This document shows, one piece after another, positions 8,758-16,270 of a stretch of 64,000 nucleotides of DNA. The notes under the pieces were generated by a model. It did not search any database, was not told the DNA's origin, and saw only the letters and a list, made by a program, of their open reading frames with translations. The translations under genes and the position numbers were made by a program. The DNA comes from Geodermatophilus sp. TF02-6 (GTDB lineage Bacteria; Actinomycetota; Actinomycetes; Mycobacteriales; Geodermatophilaceae), in contig NZ_QOHF01000001.1 in the NCBI RefSeq assembly GCF_003319115.1, positions 62,001 through 126,000 on the forward strand, read 5' to 3'. How positions within the stretch are numbered: the stretch's first letter is position 1; each line of letters starts with the position of its first letter.

Positions 8758-8964
8758 TGTGACGCGCTACCCGGGGGACGACGCCGGTACGCACACGGCA
8801 CCGCCGCCGCAAGCCCCTTCCCCCAGCCCGGAGTCCGTGGTCGACTGCGCACCTCCGCCGCGCCGGCGGCGCCAGCACCTGGAGGCAGCGATGTCCCTGG
8901 AGCAGCACGGAGCGGCGCACGCGGCCGCCCGGCGACCCGGTATCGGCCCGGCCCCCGTGACGTC

Positions 8965-9795
8965 GTGACCACGACCGCATCCCGAGGCTCCGGCGCGGTC
9001 AGCGCGGGACGCGGGAAGGGCGAGGCCGCCCCGGGCCGGGCGGCGATCGCAGCCCGGACGCTGCGCACCGACCGGTGGTGGGTCGCCCCGCTGATCACCG
9101 TCGTCGTGCTGGTGGCGTTCGTCGCCTACTCGTCGTTGCGCGCCTTCCAGAACGCCCACTACTTCTCCGAGCCCTACATCTCGCCGTTCTACTCGCCGTG
9201 CCTCACCACGGCGTGCGAGGGCGACACCTTCCCGGAGCTGTTCACCGGGCCGGCGTGGATCTCGCCGGCCATCTACATCCTCCTGGTGCCGCTGGGCTTC
9301 CGGCTGACCTGCTACTACTACCGCAAGGCCTACTACCGGTCGTTCTGGCTCTCGCCCCCGGCGTGCGCGGTCGCCGAACCGCACCGGCGCTACACCGGCG
9401 AGACCCGGTTCCCGCTCATCCTGCAGAACGCGCACCGCTACTTCTTCTACCTGGGCCTGGTCTTCAACGTCATCCTGACCTACGACGCCGTCCTCGCCTT
9501 CCGCGACGGGGAGGGCCGGTGGGGGCACATGGGCCTGGGCACCCTGGTGCTGCTGGCCAACGCCGTCCTGCTGTGGCTGTACTCGCTGTCCTGCCACTCC
9601 TGCCGGCACATCGTCGGCGGCCGGCTCAACTCCTTCTCCCGGCACCCGCTGCGGTACCGGTACTGGACCGTCGTCTCGCGGCTGAACGCCCACCACATGC
9701 GGTGGGCCTGGATCTCGCTGTTCGGCGTCGCGTTCGCCGACCTCTACGTCCTCCTGCTGGCCACCGGCACACTCACCGACCCCCGGTTCTTCTGA
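8965..9795 (+). CDS. sdhC: Succinate dehydrogenase membrane anchor, Sdh1 type
   Basis: The product is 276 residues with five hydrophobic segments: residues ~42-62, 100-115, 155-180, 190-210 and 245-265. It carries conserved CYYYRKAYYR, QNAHRYFFYLG, SCHSCRHIVGGR and NAHHMRWAW stretches. The protein resembles the membrane subunit of the mycobacterial Sdh1 complex (the Rv0249c type). Its position directly before sdhA and sdhB supports this. Several histidines in the helices could bind heme or quinone. The GTG start gives a family-sized protein with a charged N-terminus; the 207 bp upstream, divergent from the PPOX gene, must carry the operon promoter. Confidence 0.85.
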   Translation: MTTTASRGSGAVSAGRGKGEAAPGRAAIAARTLRTDRWWVAPLITVVVLVAFVAYSSLRAFQNAHYFSEPYISPFYSPCLTTACEGDTFPELFTGPAWISPAIYILLVPLGFRLTCYYYRKAYYRSFWLSPPACAVAEPHRRYTGETRFPLILQNAHRYFFYLGLVFNVILTYDAVLAFRDGEGRWGHMGLGTLVLLANAVLLWLYSLSCHSCRHIVGGRLNSFSRHPLRYRYWTVVSRLNAHHMRWAWISLFGVAFADLYVLLLATGTLTDPRFF

Positions 9796-9811
9796 TCACG
9801 GAGTTCTTCTG

Positions 9812-11608
9812 ATGGAGCTCGAGAGGCACACCTACGACGTCGTCGTCGTGGGAGCCGGCGGCGCCGGCCTGCGGGCCGCGATCGCCGCCCACGAGGCCGG
9901 AGCCCGCACGGCCGTCGTCTGCAAGTCGCTGCTCGGCAAGGCGCACACCGTCATGGCCGAGGGCGGCATCGCCGCGGCGATGGCCAACCTCTACCCGGAG
10001 GACAACTGGCAGGTGCACTTCCGGGACACCATGCGCGGCGGGAAGATGCTCAACCACTGGCGGATGGCCCAGCTGCACGCCCAGGAGGCGCCGGACCGGG
10101 TCCGCGAGCTCGAGGACTGGGGCGCGCTGTTCGACCGCACCCCCGACGGGCTGATCAGCCAGCGCGACTTCGGCGGCCACCGGTTCGCCCGGCTGGCGCA
10201 CGTCGGCGACCGCACCGGGCTGGAACTGATCCGCACCCTGCAGCAGCGCACCGTCGCCCTCGGCGTCGACGTGTTCATGGAGTGCACGGTCACCCGGCTG
10301 CTCACCGACGCCGAGGGGATCACCGGCGCGTTCGGCTACTGGCGCGAGTCCGGCCGGTTCGTGGCCTGGCAGGCGCCGTCGGTCGTGCTGGCCACCGGCG
10401 GGATCGGCAAGGCGTACAAGGTCACCTCGAACTCGTGGGAGTACACCGGCGACGGGCACTCGCTGGCCCTGCAGGCCGGCGCCGGGCTGGTGAACATGGA
10501 GTTCGTCCAGTTCCACCCCACCGGGATGGTGTGGCCGCCGTCGGTGCGCGGGATCCTGGTGACCGAGAGCGTCCGCGGGGACGGCGGCGTGCTGCGCAAC
10601 TCGGCCGGCAACCGGTTCATGTTCGACTACATCCCCGACTTCTTCCGCAAGGAGACCGCGGAGACCGAGGACGAGGCCGACCGCTGGTACACCGACAAGA
10701 AGAACAACCGGCGCCCGCCGGAGCTGCTGCCCCGCGACGAGGTGGCCCGGGCGATCAACAGCGAGGTCAAGGCCGGGCGCGGCTCCCCGCACGGCGGCGT
10801 CTTCCTCGACATCGCCTCCCGCCGTCCGGCCGACTACATCCGCCGGCGGCTGCCGTCGATGTACCACCAGTTCAAGGAGCTGGCCGACGTCGACATCACC
10901 GCCGAGCCGATGGAGGTCGGCCCCACCTGCCACTACGTGATGGGCGGGGTCGAGGTCGACCCGGACACCGCCGCCGCCCGGGTGCCGGGCCTGTTCGCCG
11001 CGGGCGAGGTCGCCGGCGGCATGCACGGGTCCAACCGGCTGGGCGGCAACTCGCTGTCGGACCTGCTGGTCTTCGGCCGGCGCGCGGGCGCGGCCGCCGC
11101 CGAGCACGCCGAGAAGCGCGCCGGGCTGGTGGAGCTGGCCGAGCAGGCGCTGGCCGACGCGCGGACGGCGGCGCTCGCCCCGTTCGAACGGGAGGGCGGC
11201 GAGAACCCGTACGCGGTGCAGTCGGACCTGCAGCAGACGATGCAGGAACTGGTCGGCATCATCCGGACCGCCCCGGAGCTGGAGCGGGCGCTGGAGCGCA
11301 TCGCCGTGCTGCGCCGGCGGGTGGCCGCCCTCTCCGTGGAGGGCCACCGGCAGTACAACCCCGGCTGGCACCTGGCGCTGGACCTGCCGCACGTGCTGCT
11401 GGTCAGCGAGTGCATCGCCCGCGCCGCGCTCGCCCGAGAGGAGAGCCGGGGCGGGCACACCCGCGACGACTTCCCGGCCACCGACCCGGAGTGGGGCCAC
11501 ATCACCCTCGTCTGCACGCGAGCGGCCGACGGCGGGGTGACCCTGTCCCGCCAGCCGCTGCCCCAGATGCCGCCGGAGCTCGCCGAGATCTTCGCGGAGG
11601 CACCGTGA
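9812..11608 (+). CDS. sdhA: Succinate dehydrogenase / fumarate reductase flavoprotein subunit
   Basis: The product is 598 residues. It has the FAD-binding GAGGAG (residues 14-19), then KAHTVMAEGG with the histidine (H45) that carries covalent FAD. VNMEFVQFHPTG, the SHGGVFLDI-like segment (SPHGGVFLDIASR), the HYVMGGVEVD active-site loop and GSNRLGGNSLSDLLVFG all fit. It oxidises succinate to fumarate and passes electrons to SdhB. It starts 16 bp after sdhC. Sequence style matches the mycobacterial Sdh1 flavoprotein more than the shorter-looped E. coli enzyme. Confidence 0.95.
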   Translation: MELERHTYDVVVVGAGGAGLRAAIAAHEAGARTAVVCKSLLGKAHTVMAEGGIAAAMANLYPEDNWQVHFRDTMRGGKMLNHWRMAQLHAQEAPDRVRELEDWGALFDRTPDGLISQRDFGGHRFARLAHVGDRTGLELIRTLQQRTVALGVDVFMECTVTRLLTDAEGITGAFGYWRESGRFVAWQAPSVVLATGGIGKAYKVTSNSWEYTGDGHSLALQAGAGLVNMEFVQFHPTGMVWPPSVRGILVTESVRGDGGVLRNSAGNRFMFDYIPDFFRKETAETEDEADRWYTDKKNNRRPPELLPRDEVARAINSEVKAGRGSPHGGVFLDIASRRPADYIRRRLPSMYHQFKELADVDITAEPMEVGPTCHYVMGGVEVDPDTAAARVPGLFAAGEVAGGMHGSNRLGGNSLSDLLVFGRRAGAAAAEHAEKRAGLVELAEQALADARTAALAPFEREGGENPYAVQSDLQQTMQELVGIIRTAPELERALERIAVLRRRVAALSVEGHRQYNPGWHLALDLPHVLLVSECIARAALAREESRGGHTRDDFPATDPEWGHITLVCTRAADGGVTLSRQPLPQMPPELAEIFAEAP

Positions 11609-11681
11609 GCGGCCTCGCGAGCTCACCCGGGGGCACGGCAGGTGCGCGACCGCGGCCGACGATCGCGAGCGAGGAGGACCG

Positions 11682-12437
11682 GTGAGCTACGACGCGACGT
11701 TCCGGGTGTGGCGCGGCGACGCCTCGGGCGGCGACCTGCAGACCTACACGGTGCCGGTGAACGAGGGCGAGGTCGTGCTCGACGTCATCCACCGGCTGCA
11801 GGCGACCCAGGCCGGCGACCTCGCCGTCCGGTGGAACTGCAAGGCCGGCAAGTGCGGCTCGTGCAGCGCGGAGGTCAACGGGCGCCCGCGGTTGATGTGC
11901 CTGACCCGGATGAACACCTTCACCGAGGACGAGACGGTGACGGTCACCCCGCTGCGCACCTTCCCAGTCGTCCGCGACCTGGTCACCGACGTGTCCTACA
12001 ACTACCAGAAGGCCGCGCAGATCCCGGCGTTCACGCCGCGGCCGCGTGACGCCGACGGCAACCACCGGATGCAGCAGGTCGACGTCGAGCGGCCGCAGGA
12101 GTTCCGCAAGTGCATCGAGTGCTGGCTGTGCCAGGACACCTGCCACGTCATCCGCGACCACGACGAGAACAAGCGGGCCTTCGCCGGGCCCCGCTTCCTC
12201 ATCCGGCTGGCCGAGCTGGACATGCACCCGCTGGACGTGCGCGACCGCCGCGACGCCGCGCAGGAGGAGTTCGGGCTCGGCTACTGCAACATCACCAAGT
12301 GCTGCTCCGAGGTGTGCCCCGAGGGCATCCACCTCACCGACAACGGGATCATCCCGCTCAAGGAGCGGGTGGTCGACCGCCGTTACGACCCGATCACCTG
12401 GCTCGGGTCCAAGATCCGGCGGCGCCCGCGGGACTGA
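11682..12437 (+). CDS. sdhB: Succinate dehydrogenase iron-sulfur subunit
   Basis: The product is 251 residues. The [2Fe-2S] ligands C53, C58, C61 and C73 lie in the N-terminal plant-ferredoxin-like domain. The [4Fe-4S]/[3Fe-4S] ligands are in CIECWLCQDTC and CNITKCCSEVCPEG. It carries electrons from SdhA to the membrane subunit. GTG at 11682 follows GAGGAGGACCG. It is the last gene of the sdhCAB operon; a GC-rich repeat lies 31 bp after the stop and may end the transcript. Confidence 0.95.
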   Translation: MSYDATFRVWRGDASGGDLQTYTVPVNEGEVVLDVIHRLQATQAGDLAVRWNCKAGKCGSCSAEVNGRPRLMCLTRMNTFTEDETVTVTPLRTFPVVRDLVTDVSYNYQKAAQIPAFTPRPRDADGNHRMQQVDVERPQEFRKCIECWLCQDTCHVIRDHDENKRAFAGPRFLIRLAELDMHPLDVRDRRDAAQEEFGLGYCNITKCCSEVCPEGIHLTDNGIIPLKERVVDRRYDPITWLGSKIRRRPRD

Positions 12438-12467
12438 AGCAGCGTCCCCTCCGGCCTCTCTGCAGGT

Positions 12468-12546
12468 AGAAGGACCCCGTCCTCCCCGCCCCTCACGAGC
12501 TCGGGGCGGTGCCCTGGACGGGGCCGAGGGGCAAGGGGGTCCTTGT
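12468..12546. repeat. Dispersed GC-rich palindromic repeat, copy 2
   Basis: About 79 bp with inverted ends AAGGACCCC (12470) and GGGGTCCTT (up to 12545). The internal words CCCCGCCCCTCACGAGCTCG and GGGGCGG can form a hairpin. It abuts the stop codon of the minus-strand small gene and lies 30 bp after sdhB, so it separates two convergent genes and could serve as a bidirectional terminator. Confidence 0.75.
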
Positions 12547-12768
12547 TCAGTCGTCCTGCTGGGCGGCGGCCCGTCGCTCGGCGCCGGTCTCCCCGGCGTA
12601 GCCGACGTCCTGGCCGGCCACCCGCCCGACGAACTCGCCGGACTCGCCGGTGCCCGTCGTGGCCACCGCGTCCGGGGCGTCGCTGCCGCCGCCACCGCTC
12701 GCCCGCGTCAGCGCCTGCGCGTCGTCGCGGTCGACGTCGTCCTCACCGGGCCGGGGATCGGGCTGCAT
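12547..12768 (-). CDS. Small acidic protein of unknown function
   Basis: The product is 73 residues, rich in Asp, Gly and Ala (MQPDPRPGEDDVDRDD and so on), with no hydrophobic segment and probably disordered. CGGAGGACGACC gives a good ribosome binding site just before the ATG, which is the main support for calling it a gene. No family is recognised. The 3' end touches a repeat copy. Confidence 0.55.
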   Translation of the reverse strand: MQPDPRPGEDDVDRDDAQALTRASGGGGSDAPDAVATTGTGESGEFVGRVAGQDVGYAGETGAERRAAAQQDD

Positions 12769-12924
12769 GGTCGTCCTCCGCGTCGACGGGTCGGGGCATC
12801 CCAGGGGACCACGGCGCCGGGCGGCTGTCACCCCCAGACACCGCCGTTCATCGAGGAGTGCCACCACCGCACGGCGCCGTTCGCGACCTGGCGCACACCG
12901 GCTGGCCGGTCGGGACACCCGCGG

Positions 12925-13332
12925 TCAGTCCACCAGGTCGAGGCTGGCGACCAGCTCGGGGACGCGAGAGCGCAACGACTCCCAGACGAACTCGTCGAGC
13001 ACCCGGTCGTAGTGATGGGCGATGATGTTGCGCATCCGTTGGATCTTGGCCCACTCGACGTCGGGGTACTGCGCCTTGAACGACTCGGGGAGCTTCTCCA
13101 CCACGGTGGCGACCTGGAGGACCAGCGCTCGACCAGCCAAGCGCAGGGTCTGTCCGGCGAAGTCCTCGGCGAGGTAGGCCTCCAGACCCCGGGCGACGAG
13201 GGCGTCGGCGAGCCGGGCCATCTCCACGAGGTCGGCCAGGCGGCGCACCACCCGTTCGTCGGCTCCACCGGTCGGCCTCACCGGAGCCCGGTTCGGCTCC
13301 TGACGGCGGACGTCCCGATCTCCGCCGTTCAC
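12925..13332 (-). CDS. hepT: HepT-like HEPN-domain toxin (DUF86 family)
   Basis: The product is 135 residues and all-helical. It ends its core with R101-N-I-I-A-H106-H-Y108, an exact RX4HXY motif. In the HepT family this is the RNase active site, and its Tyr is the residue AMPylated by MntA. It overlaps the antitoxin stop by 4 bp (GTGA), the standard antitoxin-first layout. The first ~25 residues are low-complexity and longer than usual. The local DNA is less GC-rich than the surroundings, consistent with a mobile toxin-antitoxin module. Confidence 0.85.
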   Translation of the reverse strand: MNGGDRDVRRQEPNRAPVRPTGGADERVVRRLADLVEMARLADALVARGLEAYLAEDFAGQTLRLAGRALVLQVATVVEKLPESFKAQYPDVEWAKIQRMRNIIAHHYDRVLDEFVWESLRSRVPELVASLDLVD

Positions 13333-13799
13333 AACGGCACCGCCTCGTGCCGGGCCCGCTCCACGACCGGACCTCCGGCGCGGCCGGAGATGACCTCCAC
13401 CCGGACTCCGGTGATCTCCTCCAGTTCCTCGACCAGCTCCAGCAGATCGGCCAGATCGGTGGTGCCCGGTTCGAACGTCACCATGAGGTCGAGGTCGGAT
13501 TCCACGGTGTCCTCACCACGCGCGACGGACCCGAAGACCATGGGATCAGCGCCCCGATGGCGCTCGATCACGGCACGCACCTGGTCCCGGTGGATGTGCA
13601 GCGCCTCCGAAGGTCGCAGGCGGACGGCGGCCACCAAGGCCGACCGCACCGTCTCGGTCGGCCGGCGTCGGCCGGTCTCGATCGCCGCGATCGTCGGTTG
13701 ATGGACGCCGGACAGTTGAGCGAGTGCACGCTGGGTCATGCCACGTCGTCGTCGCGCGTTACGCAAGAAGCGTCCGAAGTCTCCGTCCACACCAGGCAC
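13329..13799 (-). CDS. mntA: XRE HTH-nucleotidyltransferase fusion, MntA-type antitoxin
   Basis: The product is 156 residues. Residues ~8-63 are a Cro/C1 helix-turn-helix (MTQRALAQLSGVHQPTIAAIETGRRRPT). Residues 80-150 are a minimal nucleotidyltransferase with G90-S91 followed by ten residues and D102-x-D104, the GSX10DXD motif. MntA enzymes AMPylate HepT to silence it; the added HTH suggests this one also represses its own promoter. It starts with GTG. A GATA...TATC inverted repeat lies between the start and about 13820 and is a candidate operator. Confidence 0.85.
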   Translation of the reverse strand: MPGVDGDFGRFLRNARRRRGMTQRALAQLSGVHQPTIAAIETGRRRPTETVRSALVAAVRLRPSEALHIHRDQVRAVIERHRGADPMVFGSVARGEDTVESDLDLMVTFEPGTTDLADLLELVEELEEITGVRVEVISGRAGGPVVERARHEAVPL

Positions 13800-13972
13800 G
13801 ATAACGCTCCTGCTATCAGGTTGATCGGCCTGAGATCGGCTGTCGCGGTCAGGACCGATGGGTCACCACCCGCGCGGCCGCGAGCCGTTCGTCGAGGATC
13901 GCCATCCCCGGACGGGGGAGTTGGTGACCCACGCCACGACAGTCGCGGCGTCCGCCTGCCGATGGAGCCTCC

Positions 13973-15604
13973 ATGGCACGCCGGCTCTCCACCGCGAGGA
14001 CCCAGCCCCAGCACGGGGTCGCTCCCGCACCCGCGCCGTCCCCCTGGTGGCGGGACGCGGTCGTCTACCAGGTCTACCTGCGCTCGTTCGCCGACAGCGA
14101 CGGCGACGGCATCGGCGACCTGCGCGGCCTGCGGCAGCGGCTGCCCTACCTGGCCTGGCTCGGCGTCGACGCGGTGTGGATCAACCCGCACTACCCCTCG
14201 GGCGGCGCCGACGGCGGCTACGACGTCGTCGACTACCGCGCGGTCGACCCCGACTACGGCGACGTGGCCGACCTCGAGGCGCTGGTGGACGACGCCCGCC
14301 GGCTCGGGCTCAAGGTCGTGCTCGACGTCGTCCCCAACCACACCTCCGACCGGCACCCCTGGTTCCGGAGGGCGCTGGCCGACCCCGACTCCCCCGAGGC
14401 CGCCCGCTACCACTTCGCCCCGCCGTCGGAGGAGCCGCCGAACAACTGGCGCTCGCTGTTCGGCGGGCCGGCATGGTCACGCACCCCGGACGGGCGCTGG
14501 TACCTGCACCTGTTCGCCCCGGAGCAGCCCGACCTGAACTGGCGGGACCCCACCGTGGCGGAGGACTTCGAGCGGACCCTGCGGTTCTGGCTGGACCGGG
14601 GCGTGGCCGGCTTCCGGGTCGACGTCGCCTACGGGCTGTTCAAGGACGCCGGGCTGCGGGACAACCCGGGCTCCTACTCCCCCACCCTGTTCGGCCACGG
14701 GCCCGAGCAGGCCATGACCTGGAACCAGCCCGAGGTGCACGACGTGTGGCGCCGCTGGCGGGCGGTCTGCGACGAGTACCCCGACACCCTGCTGGTCGGC
14801 GAGGTCTGCCTGGCCGACCTGGGCCAGGTGGCGCTCTACTCGCGGCCCGACGAGCTGCACCAGTCGCTGTCGTTCCGGCTGCTGAAGTCACCGTGGGACG
14901 CCGGGTCGTTCGCCGAGGCCATCACCGGCGCGCTCGGCGCCTTCGGCCGGGTGGGGGCGCCGGTGTCGTGGGTGCTCGGCAACCACGACAAGGAGCGGCA
15001 GGTGACCCGCTTCGGCGGCGGGGCCGTGGGCGCCGCCCGCGCCCGCGCCGCGGCCCTGCTCGTGCTCGGGCTGCCGGGCTCGGCCTACCTCTACGCCGGG
15101 GACGAGCTCGGCCTGCCCCAGGCACACGTTCCCGACCAGGCCAGGCGCGACCCGATCTTCCACCGCAGCGGCGGCGCCCGCGCCGGCCGCGACGGCTGCC
15201 GCGTCCCGGTGCCGTGGAACACCACGCCCGGCGTCGGCTTCTCCCCCGACGGCGCTGCCGAGCCCTGGCTGCCGATCCCGGCGGACTGGGGCCGGTACGC
15301 GGTGTCGGTGCAGGCCGGGCAGGGCGGCTCGGTGCTCACCCTGCACCGGCGGGCGCTGGCGCTGCGCAAGGCGCATCCGGCGTTCGGCTCCGGCGAGGCG
15401 ACGGTGACCACCCGCGGCGACGTCCTGACCGTCCGCTCCGTCGGCGGGGGCGAGGCCGTCCGCTGCGTGGTCAACATGGGCGGCGAGACGGTGCTGGTCG
15501 GCTGCCCGGGCTCGGTGCTGCTGGCCTCGACCGCGCGGCTCCGCCGCACCGGCGCCACGCTCGCCCTGCCGCCGGACAGCGCGGTCTGGGTGCTGGAGGA
15601 CTGA
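13973..15604 (+). CDS. GH13 alpha-glucosidase
   Basis: The product is 543 residues. It shows the GH13 conserved regions in order: DVVPNHTSDRHPWF, GFRVDVAYG with nucleophile D217, GEV with acid/base E277, and GNHDKERQ with D339. The YQVYLRSFADSDGDGIGDLRG opening and the catalytic signature point to the oligo-1,6-glucosidase/alpha-glucosidase subfamily, probably acting on trehalose- or malto/isomalto-type oligosaccharides in the cytosol (no signal peptide). It stands alone, with about 170 bp upstream divergent from the toxin-antitoxin pair. The first ~23 residues are a proline-rich extension. Confidence 0.93.
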   Translation: MARRLSTARTQPQHGVAPAPAPSPWWRDAVVYQVYLRSFADSDGDGIGDLRGLRQRLPYLAWLGVDAVWINPHYPSGGADGGYDVVDYRAVDPDYGDVADLEALVDDARRLGLKVVLDVVPNHTSDRHPWFRRALADPDSPEAARYHFAPPSEEPPNNWRSLFGGPAWSRTPDGRWYLHLFAPEQPDLNWRDPTVAEDFERTLRFWLDRGVAGFRVDVAYGLFKDAGLRDNPGSYSPTLFGHGPEQAMTWNQPEVHDVWRRWRAVCDEYPDTLLVGEVCLADLGQVALYSRPDELHQSLSFRLLKSPWDAGSFAEAITGALGAFGRVGAPVSWVLGNHDKERQVTRFGGGAVGAARARAAALLVLGLPGSAYLYAGDELGLPQAHVPDQARRDPIFHRSGGARAGRDGCRVPVPWNTTPGVGFSPDGAAEPWLPIPADWGRYAVSVQAGQGGSVLTLHRRALALRKAHPAFGSGEATVTTRGDVLTVRSVGGGEAVRCVVNMGGETVLVGCPGSVLLASTARLRRTGATLALPPDSAVWVLED

Positions 15605-15620
15605 GGAAGGACCCCGTCCT
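15605..15620. repeat. Short end of the dispersed repeat
   Basis: GGAAGGACCCCGTCCT directly follows the TGA of the alpha-glucosidase, as it does after iolA. Only the terminal word of the repeat family is present; the rest of the 106-bp gap shows nothing recognisable. Confidence 0.5.
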
Positions 15621-15710
15621 CACGCCGCTGACCGCGCCCCGGGCAGGTGCGCCGCACCGTGCCGCCGCAGGCGTCCCTGCGGGAACCTGATCGAGCGGCG
15701 AGCCGGCCGG

Positions 15711-16163
15711 TCAGCCGCCCGCCACCGCGGCGGCCGGGGTCCGCAGGCGGACGGCGTCGACGGCGAGCAGCGCGCCGAGCTCGTCGGCGACCATGACGAT
15801 GTCGGCGATCCGGCCGTCACCGGCGAGGGTCAGCACGTCGACCACGCGCAGCACGACTCCGCGGCCGGTGGGCGGCACCGGCCCGGCGGACGTCGTCCAG
15901 GTGCCCACCTGCGGCCCGCCCATCCGGAAGGCGACGGCGACCCGGTCCCCGCCGTCGACCACGGACACCACCTCCCGCTCCAGCGGGTGGAAGGTGGACT
16001 GCACCGCGCGGGCGCGGACCACCAGGTCGGCCACGGCCAGCGGGGTGCCGTTGACCGTCACCGGATCGGTGTAGAGCTCGCGGAAGGCCGCCGCGGCCGC
16101 GTCGTCGTCCTCGGGCAGGGCGTCGGTCCACAGCCGCAGCAGCCGCTCGACGTCGAAGGGCAT
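15711..16163 (-). CDS. SnoaL-like / ester cyclase-type small protein
   Basis: The product is 150 residues of alpha+beta cone fold (NTF2-like) type: RLLRLWTDALPEDDDAAAAAFRELYTDPVTVNG, then VRARAVQSTFHPLEREV and PPTGRGVVLRVVDVLTLAGDGRIADIVMVAD. This pattern is typical of SnoaL-like polyketide cyclase or ester cyclase relatives, most of which have no known substrate. It is divergent from the FAD/Fe-S gene by 107 bp; the two may share a regulatory region. Confidence 0.75.
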   Translation of the reverse strand: MPFDVERLLRLWTDALPEDDDAAAAAFRELYTDPVTVNGTPLAVADLVVRARAVQSTFHPLEREVVSVVDGGDRVAVAFRMGGPQVGTWTTSAGPVPPTGRGVVLRVVDVLTLAGDGRIADIVMVADELGALLAVDAVRLRTPAAAVAGG

Positions 16164-16270
16164 CTCCCCATGCTGGACGCACCCGCCCGGCCCGGACAGG
16201 GGCGGACGGCCCGCCGGGGAGGAGGGTGTAGAAGGGAGTCGCCGCACGCCGGCCCCGAACGAGGAGCGAG

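Noticed and set aside
12925-13332. HEPN protein as a CRISPR- or abortive-infection effector
   Set aside because: No cas or other defence genes are nearby, and the adjacent overlapping MntA-type gene points to an ordinary HepT/MntA toxin-antitoxin pair.
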